Shown here piece by piece: positions 23,929-30,955 of a stretch of DNA of 35,958 nucleotides. The number at the start of each line of letters is the position of its first letter. The stretch's first letter is position 1. Both the position numbers and the translations under genes were made by a program. The notes beneath the pieces were generated by a model that saw nothing but the letters and a program-made list of their open reading frames with translations, was not told the DNA's origin and did not search any database. Source of the DNA: JAWLCQ01 sp041687095 (GTDB lineage Bacteria; Planctomycetota; Phycisphaerae; SM23-33); NCBI GenBank assembly GCA_041687095.1, contig JAWLCQ010000035.1, forward strand, positions 1-35,958, in the 5' to 3' direction.

Positions 23929-23959
23929 CGGCTTTTCCGCATACGCGAGGATTTCAGCC

Positions 23960-25186
23960 ATGACGCAGAAGAATCCGACGGAGGCGACGCGGGTCGGGTA
24001 CTACGGGCCCTTCGGGGGGCAGTTCGTGCCCGAGACCCTCATGGGCGCCCTGGACCAGCTCGAGCGTGAGTTCGACTCGGCGATGGCCGACGCGGCCTTC
24101 CGCGCCGAGCTTGACCGCTGCTACCGCCAGATCGCCGGGCGCCCCAGCGAGCTGTACCTCGCCCGGCGCCTCACCGAGACGCTCGGGGGGGCGAAGGTCT
24201 ACCTCAAGCGCGAGGACATGAACCACACCGGGGCGCACAAGATCAACAGCACCATCGGGCAAGCGCTGCTGACGCTGCGGATGGGCAAGAAGCGCGTCAT
24301 CGCCGAGACCGGAGCGGGCCAGCACGGGGTCGCCACCGCCACCGCGGCGGCGGTGTTCGGGCTCGAGTGCGACGTGTACATGGGCACCGAGGACATCCGC
24401 CGTCAGAAGCTCAACGTCTTCCGCATGCAGTTGCTGGGCGCGCGGGTGGTGGGCGTCGAAAGCGGGCAGTGCACGCTCAAGGACGCCCTCAACGAGGCCA
24501 TGCGCGACTGGATGGGCAGCGTGGACACCACGCACTACGTCCTGGGGACCGTCGCCGGTCCGCACCCGTTTCCGAAGATCGTCACGGAGTTCCAGAGCGT
24601 CATTGGCCGCGAGGCCCGGCAGCAGATGCTCGAGGTCGAGAAGCGGCTGCCCGACGTTCTCATCGCCTGCGTGGGGGGGGGCTCGAACGCCTCGGGCCTC
24701 TTCGCCCCCATGGTCCCCGACGAGGGCGTCCGGATGATCGGCGTGGAGGCGGGCGGGCGGAGCCTGAACTTCGGCGATCACGCCGCCAGCCTGTCGGCCG
24801 GTGCCCCGGGCGTGCTGCACGGGTCGCTGAGCTACGTCCTGCAGGACCCCGACGGGCAGACCGCCCCGGTACACAGCGTCTCGGCCGGTCTGGACTACCC
24901 GGGCGTGGGACCCGAGCACGCGTACTGGAAGGACACCGGGCGGGTGCAGTACGTCTCAGCCAGCGACGACGAGGCCCTCGACGCCGTCCTGACCCTCTCG
25001 CGGACGGAGGGGATCATCCCGGCCCTGGAGAGCGCCCACGCCATCGCCCACGCCCTCAAGGTCGCCCCCACGATGGGGAAGGACGAGATCCTGCTGGTGA
25101 ACCTCTCCGGGCGCGGGGACAAGGACTGCAACGAGATCGGGGAGATTCTGGCGCGCCGCGCAGGGACTTCGTCCCCGAGCAAATGA
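23960..25186 (+). CDS. trpB: Tryptophan synthase beta chain
   Basis: PLP enzyme joining indole and serine to make tryptophan, paired with TrpA. It has 408 residues, usual length. N-terminal YYGPFGGQFVPETL, PLP-binding Lys94 in NHTGAHKINS, ETGAGQHGVATA near 115, the phosphate-binding glycine run CVGGGSNASG near 235 and AGLDYPGVGPEHA near 310 are all conserved, so this is the TrpB1 type that works with TrpA. GAGGA is 8 nt ahead of the ATG. Its stop overlaps an ATG (25183) in the frame of the sulfatase gene, which separates it from trpA. Confidence 0.97.
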   Translation: MTQKNPTEATRVGYYGPFGGQFVPETLMGALDQLEREFDSAMADAAFRAELDRCYRQIAGRPSELYLARRLTETLGGAKVYLKREDMNHTGAHKINSTIGQALLTLRMGKKRVIAETGAGQHGVATATAAAVFGLECDVYMGTEDIRRQKLNVFRMQLLGARVVGVESGQCTLKDALNEAMRDWMGSVDTTHYVLGTVAGPHPFPKIVTEFQSVIGREARQQMLEVEKRLPDVLIACVGGGSNASGLFAPMVPDEGVRMIGVEAGGRSLNFGDHAASLSAGAPGVLHGSLSYVLQDPDGQTAPVHSVSAGLDYPGVGPEHAYWKDTGRVQYVSASDDEALDAVLTLSRTEGIIPALESAHAIAHALKVAPTMGKDEILLVNLSGRGDKDCNEIGEILARRAGTSSPSK

Positions 25187-25221
25187 CGCGCGGCGGGCGG
25201 GTCAATGCCCCTGGAGCACCC

Positions 25222-26697
25222 ATGAACTTCATCATCTTCATGCCCGACGAAATGCGTGCCGACGCCGCCTCCGGCGCGTACGGCCATCCGCTGGTCCAGA
25301 CGCCCAACCTCGACCGCCTCGCCGCCGACGGGACGGCGTTCACGGCGTGCTACACGCAGCACCCCGTCTGCACGCCCGCGCGGTGCAGCATGTTCACCGG
25401 CTGGTATCCGCACGTGGCGGGGCACCGCACGCTGTGGCACCTCCTGCGCCCGCACGAGCCCAACACGCTCCGGTACTTCAAGGAGGCGGGCTACGACGTC
25501 CGCTGGTGGGGCAAGAACGACCTGCTCACCGACGACAGCCTCGCCCAGTCCGTGGACGAGGCCGACTTCCCGCCCTCCGGCGGGCACGGGGGCGGGCTGG
25601 TCCGCACCGGGCCCGAGGATCCGCTCTTCGACTCCTTCCTCGCCGAGCCCCACCCCGGGGGCCTGTGGGACGTCTCCGACGCCGCCTGCGTCAAGGCGGC
25701 CATCGAGTACCTCCGCAACAAGCCCGATGACCGCCCGTTCGTCCTCTACCTCCCGCTGACCTACCCGCACCCGGCCTACACCGCCCCCGAACCGTACCAC
25801 AGCATGTACGACCCCGCGGACGTCCCGGACCTGCGGCCGGCGGACGTAGAGGGCAAGCCCATGTACCACCGCCTCATCCGCGAGACGCGAAAGCTCGACG
25901 GCATTGACGAGGCGACGATGCGGACGATCTCCGCGGTCTACTACGGGATGATCTCCTACAGCGACTGGCTGCTGGGGCAGATGCTCGACGCGGTGGACGA
26001 GACGGGTCACCGCGAGGACACGACGGTCTTCTTCACGGCCGACCACGGCGACTGGGCGGGGGAGTACGGGCTCGTCGAGAAGTGGCCCAGCGCGATGGAC
26101 GACACGATCACTCGCGTCCCGTTCGTCGTCCGCACCCCGGGCGGGGCGAAGGGGCACGTGGTGGACACGCCCATCGAGATGTTCGACCTGTCGGCGACGA
26201 TGATGGATCTGGCGGGGATCGAGGCGAAGCACACGCACTTCGCCCGCTCGCTGGTCCCGCAGCTCCACGGGCAGGCGGGGGACGCGGACCGGCGGGCCTT
26301 CTGCGAGGGCGGGTACGACCCGCACGAGCCCCATTGCTTCGAGGGCCGCCCGTCCCTCGGCTGGACGCCCGAGAACATCTACTACCAGAAGGGGGCGCTG
26401 CAGCAGTCGCACCCCGACAGCGTCTGCCGGACCGCCATGATCCGCGACGCCCGCTACAAGCTGGTCTACCGCACCCGCGACGTCTGCGAACTGTACGACC
26501 TCCAGACCGACCCCCGCGAGCTGCGGAACCTCTACGACGACCCCGCGTCCGCCGACGTGCGGAAACGCCTCGAAGGCGAACTGCTGCACTGGTACGCCCG
26601 CACCGCCGATGTCACCCCGACCGACGAGGACCGCCGCGGCCTGCCCCCGGGCGGATACCGCACGTGGGAGGGGCAGGCGAAGAGCGGGGCGAAGTAG
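25222..26697 (+). CDS. Type I (formylglycine) sulfatase
   Basis: A 491-residue alkaline-phosphatase-fold arylsulfatase-type enzyme. N-terminal FIIFMPDEMRADA carries the metal-binding acids. The sulfatase signature CTPARCSMFTGWYPH starts at Cys50, the residue that would become formylglycine. FFTADHGDWAGEYGL near 270 supplies the second metal site. There is no signal peptide, so it is either cytoplasmic or differently exported. ATG 25222 (GGAG 6 nt ahead) fits the family start; ATG 25183, overlapping the trpB stop, is an alternative adding 13 residues. It lies between trpB and trpA on the same strand, so it is probably co-transcribed with them. The substrate is unknown; no maturase (FGE or anSME) is in the window. 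Confidence 0.92.
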   Translation: MNFIIFMPDEMRADAASGAYGHPLVQTPNLDRLAADGTAFTACYTQHPVCTPARCSMFTGWYPHVAGHRTLWHLLRPHEPNTLRYFKEAGYDVRWWGKNDLLTDDSLAQSVDEADFPPSGGHGGGLVRTGPEDPLFDSFLAEPHPGGLWDVSDAACVKAAIEYLRNKPDDRPFVLYLPLTYPHPAYTAPEPYHSMYDPADVPDLRPADVEGKPMYHRLIRETRKLDGIDEATMRTISAVYYGMISYSDWLLGQMLDAVDETGHREDTTVFFTADHGDWAGEYGLVEKWPSAMDDTITRVPFVVRTPGGAKGHVVDTPIEMFDLSATMMDLAGIEAKHTHFARSLVPQLHGQAGDADRRAFCEGGYDPHEPHCFEGRPSLGWTPENIYYQKGALQQSHPDSVCRTAMIRDARYKLVYRTRDVCELYDLQTDPRELRNLYDDPASADVRKRLEGELLHWYARTADVTPTDEDRRGLPPGGYRTWEGQAKSGAK

Positions 26698-26743
26698 AAC
26701 GTGTCCGATCCGCACCGCGCACCGTGTGGGACGCGGGCGCAGC

Positions 26744-26824
26744 GTTTAGCGGCGGTCGGCACGACCGCCTCGTCCCAAACGACCTGTGGTCGCAACGGGG
26801 CGGTCGTACCGACCGCCGCTAAAC
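26744..26824. repeat. Hairpin repeat H4, paired copies
   Basis: Two inverted 26-nt arms (26744-26769 and 26799-26824, one mismatch) each contain their own hairpin, GGCGGTCG, 3-nt loop, CGACCGCC, bordered by GCTAAAC (inverted on the left). The copy at 23730-23755 has GGCGGGCG and CGCCCGCC, a matched pair of changes. It lies between the sulfatase and trpA. Confidence 0.85.
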
Positions 26825-26849
26825 CGATGACCTTCCGAGCGAGTGAACC

Positions 26850-27668
26850 ATGAGCGAGCTACAGAACAACCGACTCGTCCGCACCTTCGCCGACCTCCGC
26901 GCCCAGGGCAAGCACGCCCTGCTGCCCTTCATCACCGCGGGATACCCGGACCTGGAGACCACCGAGGCCCTGCTGCACGAGTTCGAGCGGCGCGGGGCGC
27001 GGATCTGCGAGTTGGGCATCCCCTTCTCCGACCCCGTCGCCGACGGGCCCGTCATCCAGGCGTCGTACACGCGGGCGCTGGACAGCGGCATCACGTGCGC
27101 GAAGATCTTCGACGCCGTCCGCCGCTACCGCGCCGCCGGCGGGCAGCTCGCCCTGGTGGCCATGGTGAGCTACTCCATCGTCTTCCGCCGCGGGGTCGAC
27201 GCCTGGCTGCACTCCGCCCGCGAGGCGGACTTCGACGCCACGATCATCCCCGACCTGTCCCTGGAGGAGGCGGGCACGGTCGAGGCGGCCGCGAGGAGCG
27301 AGGGGCTCGCCAACATCCTGCTCATCGCCCCGAACACCCCGCCCGAGCGGCGGTATCGGATCGCGGAGCACTCGCGCGGGTTCATCTACTACATGAGCGT
27401 CACGGGCATCACGGGCGAGCGGGACCGGCTGCCCGAGGTGACGGTCGAGGGCGTTCGCGACCTCCGCGGGCACACCGACACACCGATCTGCGTGGGCTTC
27501 GGGATCAGCACCCCGCCCATGGTCCGCACCGTCTGTGACCTCGCCGACGGGGCCATTGTCGGATCGGCGATCGTCCGCCGTATCGACGAGGCGCACGGCC
27601 TGCCCCGCGAGCAACTGGTGGAGAGGGTCGGGGCGTTCGTGGGGGAGCTGCTGGAACCGGTGCGGTAG
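26850..27668 (+). CDS. trpA: Tryptophan synthase alpha chain
   Basis: Splits indole-3-glycerol phosphate and passes indole to TrpB. A 272-residue TIM barrel. LLPFITAGYPD, the catalytic Glu in CELGIPFSDPVADGP (near residue 52, with the partner Asp just after), ANILLIAPNTPPERR near 151 and YYMSVTGITGER near 171 are all present. The start ATG has GAGCGAG-like purines ahead (26836-26842). It is separated from trpB by the sulfatase gene and the H4 repeat. Whether it is still in the same transcript is uncertain because the H4 hairpins lie just upstream. Confidence 0.97.
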   Translation: MSELQNNRLVRTFADLRAQGKHALLPFITAGYPDLETTEALLHEFERRGARICELGIPFSDPVADGPVIQASYTRALDSGITCAKIFDAVRRYRAAGGQLALVAMVSYSIVFRRGVDAWLHSAREADFDATIIPDLSLEEAGTVEAAARSEGLANILLIAPNTPPERRYRIAEHSRGFIYYMSVTGITGERDRLPEVTVEGVRDLRGHTDTPICVGFGISTPPMVRTVCDLADGAIVGSAIVRRIDEAHGLPREQLVERVGAFVGELLEPVR

Positions 27669-27697
27669 GGGGGTTCGATTTCCAATTGCCGTAGCCG

Positions 27698-27731
27698 TTC
27701 ACGCCCTTCCAAACAGCAGGAAGGGCGTGAA
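27698..27731. repeat. Hairpin repeat H1 with compensatory changes
   Basis: TTCACGCCCTTCC (27698-27710), 8-nt loop AAACAGCA, GGAAGGGCGTGAA (27719-27731). Compared with the other copies, the stem differs at several positions and every change is matched in the other arm. It lies 30 nt after trpA. Confidence 0.85.
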
Positions 27732-27773
27732 GGAAGGGGCATGTCGGCACTGAGGTGAGTTTCCTGTTTCCTC

Positions 27774-28061
27774 TCCCCGCCGGCCCCGTGCCGGTGGTAA
27801 GCGGCTATTGACTACGGCGGCGGCTCCCCATTCCCATCTTCCTCCTGCTCCCCACCGACCCCGCGTCGGTGGTAAGCCGGCTTCCTTACTACGGGATCAC
27901 CGACCGGCGTGGACGATGCGCGGGCCCTGCGCGCCCCCGCCGTAGTCGAGAGCCGTTTGAACCACCGACGCGGGGTCGGTGGGGAAAAGAAGAAGCAGGA
28001 GACCCGTGGGGGCCTGCGAGTAGTCAATAGCCGCCTTCCACCGGCACGGGGCCGGTGGGGA
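27774..28061 (-). repeat. Composite hairpin-repeat cluster, copy B (inverted)
   Basis: The reverse complement of this stretch follows copy A (15494-15781) along its whole length, with the four hairpins, GGCGGCTATTGACTACTCGC and AACGGCTCTCGACTACGGCG in the same order. I judge it about 90% alike. It is bounded by GCCGTTCACGCC (27696) and CGTGAACGGTTACGG (28133-28147). No gene is present in 27669-28177. Confidence 0.85.
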
Positions 28062-28177
28062 GCAAAGGGAAGAGAGCGGGACCGGTGGGGAGGTGCGACG
28101 GCGGTCGTTTTTCTCAAACGCCCGGCGGCACCGCGTGAACGGTTACGGAAATTGGCAATTGGAAATCCGAGAAGTCG

Positions 28178-29155
28178 TCAGGCCTCCAGCACCTTGCCCA
28201 TGCGGCGCCAGCGGGCGTAGCGGCGGTTGAGGAGTTCGCTGGTGTCGAGCTGCTGGAGGGTGCGGAGGGTGCGGGTGACGTAGTGCTCGAGCTGGGAGGC
28301 GGCTTCGGCGGGGTTGCGGTGGGCGCCGCCGAGGGGTTCGGGGATGATGTCGTCGACGATGTCGAGGTCCTTGAGGTCGGGCGGGGTGATCCGCATGGCC
28401 GCGGCGGCGTCGGGGGCCTTCTCGCCCGTTCGCCACAGGATGCTCGCGCAACCCTCGGGGCTGATGACGGAGTAGTAGGCGTACTGGAGGATCCCGATGC
28501 GGTCGCCCACCCCGATCCCCAAAGCGCCCCCGCTGCCGCCCTCCCCGATCACGATGCACAGGATGGGGGTGCGGAGGCGGGACATCTCCATGAGGTTGAC
28601 GGCGATGGCCTCGGCGACGCCGCGCTCCTCGGAGCCCAGCCCCGGGAACGCACCGGCGGTGTCGATGAGGGTCACGATGGGCAGGCGGTACTTCTCCGCC
28701 AGGCGCATGACGCGGAGGGCCTTGCGGTAGCCCTCGGGATGCGCGCAGCCGAAGTTGCAGGCGATCTTCTCCTTGGTGTCGCGGCCCTTCTGCTGGACGA
28801 CGAGGGCGACGCGTTCGGTCCCGATGTGGCCCAGGCCGGTGACGATGGCCTTGTCGTCGGCGAAGCGGCGGTCGCCGTGCAGTTCCACGAAGTCGCGGAC
28901 CATGCGGGCGATGTAGTCCCGCCCCAGCGGGCGCTGGGGGTGGCGGGCGACCTGGACGGTCTCCCACGGGGTGAGGTTGTGGTACGTCTTGCGCAGCAGC
29001 TCGATGTACTGCGCGCGGAGCTGGCGGATCTCCGAGGAGTAGTCGCGCCCGCTCTCGATCTGGTGCGACTCCAGCTCTGCGATCTGCTTCTGCAGCGGGC
29101 TGATCTTCCGTTCGAACGGAAGCTGGTACATGGTTTCGCCGTTGCTCTTCGCCAT
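28178..29155 (-). CDS. accA: Acetyl-CoA carboxylase carboxyltransferase subunit alpha
   Basis: With AccD, moves the carboxyl group from biotin to acetyl-CoA, the first step of fatty-acid synthesis. It has 325 residues, as in E. coli. The N-terminal helix region (LPFERKISPLQKQIAELESH) is followed by the crotonase-like domain: DDKAIVTGLGHIG near 110, CNFGCAHPEGYRKALRVM near 143, LIDTAGAFPGLGSEERG near 172 and GEGGSGGALGIGVGD near 213. The ATG at 29155 has GAGG 4 nt away; the longer frame reaching 29326 is not conserved. No accB, accC or accD is in this window. Confidence 0.96.
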   Translation of the reverse strand: MAKSNGETMYQLPFERKISPLQKQIAELESHQIESGRDYSSEIRQLRAQYIELLRKTYHNLTPWETVQVARHPQRPLGRDYIARMVRDFVELHGDRRFADDKAIVTGLGHIGTERVALVVQQKGRDTKEKIACNFGCAHPEGYRKALRVMRLAEKYRLPIVTLIDTAGAFPGLGSEERGVAEAIAVNLMEMSRLRTPILCIVIGEGGSGGALGIGVGDRIGILQYAYYSVISPEGCASILWRTGEKAPDAAAAMRITPPDLKDLDIVDDIIPEPLGGAHRNPAEAASQLEHYVTRTLRTLQQLDTSELLNRRYARWRRMGKVLEA

Positions 29156-29350
29156 TCGCCTCACCGGTGGGCGGAAGACGGGTTCGGCCCGTCCCCGCAC
29201 CTGGGGTTCCCGATAGCAAGAAAGGACGCCGCGACGCGCCCTTTCTCCGTCTGCACGTATGTCCATTGACGATAGCCGCTTGCCCCGCCAGGGGTCAAGC
29301 GCAAAGGCGGGGTTCACCATCTCCACACCCCACCGCCCACGCGGCCGATT

Positions 29351-29567
29351 GGTAACCGTTCACGCCTTCGCAGACAGCGGCGAAGGCGTGAAGAGAAGAA
29401 ACAGCCCCGAAGAAAGGGATTTCGCAGATTATGAGATTGCGCAGATTACGGAGAAGGAGAACATCGCTCTTCTCTGTCTTCTGTGTAATCCTGAAATCTG
29501 TGTAATCCCCTTCTCTCCGGCTGTTTCTTCAGGCTCCTGCCGCCGCGTGCATAGGCGCGAACGGTTA
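29351..29567 (+). repeat. 220-bp palindromic element, copy 2
   Basis: Nearly the same as 20562-20781 and in the same orientation. It opens with hairpin H1 (29359-29392) and closes with GCGCGAACGGTTACG. It ends 45 nt before tyrA and just before the tyrA -35. The remainder of the gap 29156-29611 shows no gene. Confidence 0.85.
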
Positions 29568-29573
29568 CGCCGA

Positions 29574-29602
29574 TTGCATATCCCCGCCCCGCCCGGTACG
29601 CT
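29574..29602 (+). promoter_or_regulatory. Possible promoter of tyrA, leaderless type
   Basis: TTGCAT (29574-29579), 17 nt, TACGCT (29597-29602) within GGTACGCT. The ATG follows 9 nt later with no Shine-Dalgarno. The -35 begins 7 nt after the dispersed element ends. Confidence 0.45.
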
Positions 29603-29611
29603 GCTGCGACC

Positions 29612-30490
29612 ATGAACCGGGACGAGTATCGGCACGTGACGGTGATCGGGGTCGGGCTGATCGGCGGATCGATCGGGCTGGCGCTGAAGGAGCGGTGCGC
29701 GCCCGTCCGGATCGCCGGGGTGGGCCGGCGGCGCGAGAGCCTCGACGCCGCCCTGGCCGCGGGGGCCATCGACACCGCCCACCTCGACGCCTCCCAGTGC
29801 GCAGCCGAGAGCGACGTCGTCGTCCTCGCCACCCCCGTGGGCGCCTTCGCCCACCACCTCCGCACCCTCGCCCCCGTCCTGCGCCCCGGCGTGCTCGTCA
29901 CCGACGCCGGGTCCACCAAGTCCGACGTCGTCCGCATCGCCGAGGAGGTCCTCGGGTCCGGGGGGCCGTTCGTCGGCTCGCACCCGATGGCCGGGTCCGA
30001 ACGCAAGGGCGTGGAGTTCTCGCGGGCGGACCTGTACGAGGGGGCGGTGTGCATCGTTACGCCCACCCCGCGCACCCCCGCCGACCTCGTCGAACGCGCG
30101 GAGCGGTTCTGGCGGACGCTGGGCATGCGGGTGATCCGCATGGGTCCGGGGGAGCACGACATCGCCCTGGCGCGCGTCTCGCACCTGCCGCACCTGCTGT
30201 CGGCGGTGCTGATGGGCCTGCCCGACGGGGCGGACCTGGCGGTCTCGGGCCCGGGCTTTCGCGACATGACCCGCCTGGCGGGCGGGGATCCGGAGATGTG
30301 GCGGGACATCGTCCTGACCAACCGCGGAGCGATCGTCGCCGCCCTCGACGCCTTCACCGGCCGTCTGGGCGAGCTGCGCTCGCTCGTCGAACGCGGGGAC
30401 GCCTCCGAGATCGAAGCGTTCCTCGCGGAGGCGAAGCGCAAGCGGGACGAGGCGCTGCGGCAGACCCCAGCGACGGCAACCGGGGAGTGA
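29612..30490 (+). CDS. tyrA: Prephenate dehydrogenase
   Basis: Oxidises prephenate (or arogenate) in tyrosine synthesis. It has 292 residues. The Rossmann start VTVIGVGLIGGSIGLALK covers residues 9-26, VVVLATPVGAF is near 70, VTDAGSTKSDV near 96 and GSHPMAGSERKG near 117 with the catalytic His. The C-terminal half is the helical dimerisation domain (HLPHLLSAVLMG). There is no ACT or chorismate mutase extension, so feedback control by tyrosine is not evident. It is probably leaderless. Not adjacent to trp genes (accA lies between). Confidence 0.94.
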   Translation: MNRDEYRHVTVIGVGLIGGSIGLALKERCAPVRIAGVGRRRESLDAALAAGAIDTAHLDASQCAAESDVVVLATPVGAFAHHLRTLAPVLRPGVLVTDAGSTKSDVVRIAEEVLGSGGPFVGSHPMAGSERKGVEFSRADLYEGAVCIVTPTPRTPADLVERAERFWRTLGMRVIRMGPGEHDIALARVSHLPHLLSAVLMGLPDGADLAVSGPGFRDMTRLAGGDPEMWRDIVLTNRGAIVAALDAFTGRLGELRSLVERGDASEIEAFLAEAKRKRDEALRQTPATATGE

Positions 30491-30521
30491 ATCCTCATGC
30501 ACACAATGAGCGGTGACGGCG

Positions 30522-30664
30522 GGCAAAGCCCACGGGGCAAGCCCCAACGGGGCGGTCCCGTGGGGCGATCGGGGAGGACAGTGGGTCTGCATCTGCTGAC
30601 GGGGCCTGGGCCGATGGTGGCCCCAGGTCGTCCCACGGGGCAGACAGCGCCCCGTGGGCATTTT
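30522..30664 (+). other. Very GC-rich self-complementary region between tyrA and the mannosidase
   Basis: GCCCACGGGGC near 30529-30539 can pair with 30649-30659. A local hairpin CCCACGGGGC (30632-30641) and GCCCCGTGGG (30649-30658) is followed by CATTTTCC, resembling a terminator for tyrA. Further pairing is possible between GGGCCTGGGCC and GGCCCCAGG (30602-30627). It could be a palindromic repeat or a structured leader. I see no known RNA family. From 30684 to 30830 the gap continues with CGGTC and GGTTCC words, then AAATCCGAA-type repeats. Confidence 0.4.
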
Positions 30665-30837
30665 CCGCAGGCGAATTGCTCCCGTTCCCGTGCGGTCCGC
30701 CCGGTCCGCCCGGTCCGCCGGTCCCCCGGTCGCCCGATCCCCCGGTCTTCGGGGCCGCCCGGTCCCCCGGTGTCCAGGTTCCGGTTCCTGGTGTCACGGT
30801 TCCTGGTTCCCGTTTCCGGATCCTCCGTTTCGGTCCT

Positions 30838-30897
30838 TCGAATTTCGTGCTTCGGATTTGTTTCGCATTTCGAGTTTCGCATTTCGGATTTCGCTCG
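30838..30897 (-). repeat. AAATCCGAA-type dispersed repeat, single arm
   Basis: On the minus strand this reads GCGAAATCCGAAATGCGAAA and so on to GCACGAAATTCG, the same words as the long inverted repeat at 6053-6282. It lies 58 nt before the mannosidase start. Confidence 0.65.
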
Positions 30898-30955
30898 CGG
30901 GGAACCGCTCGAAGGCAGCACTCCCCGTACTCCGCTTTGACCCTGGGAGATCTAC

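Noticed and set aside
23679..23959. Trp attenuator or T-box before trpB
   Set aside because: No run of Trp codons, no T-box or terminator/antiterminator pair, and only about 25 nt between predicted transcript start and ATG.
24895..26715. 606-codon minus-strand frame over trpB and the sulfatase
   Set aside because: Antisense shadow; the plus-strand sulfatase signature and metal motifs are unmistakable.
27774..28061. Hairpin cluster as a set of tRNA or small RNA genes
   Set aside because: Only 8-bp hairpins with 5-nt loops are present; no cloverleaf, no promoter, and the same block is repeated at 15494.
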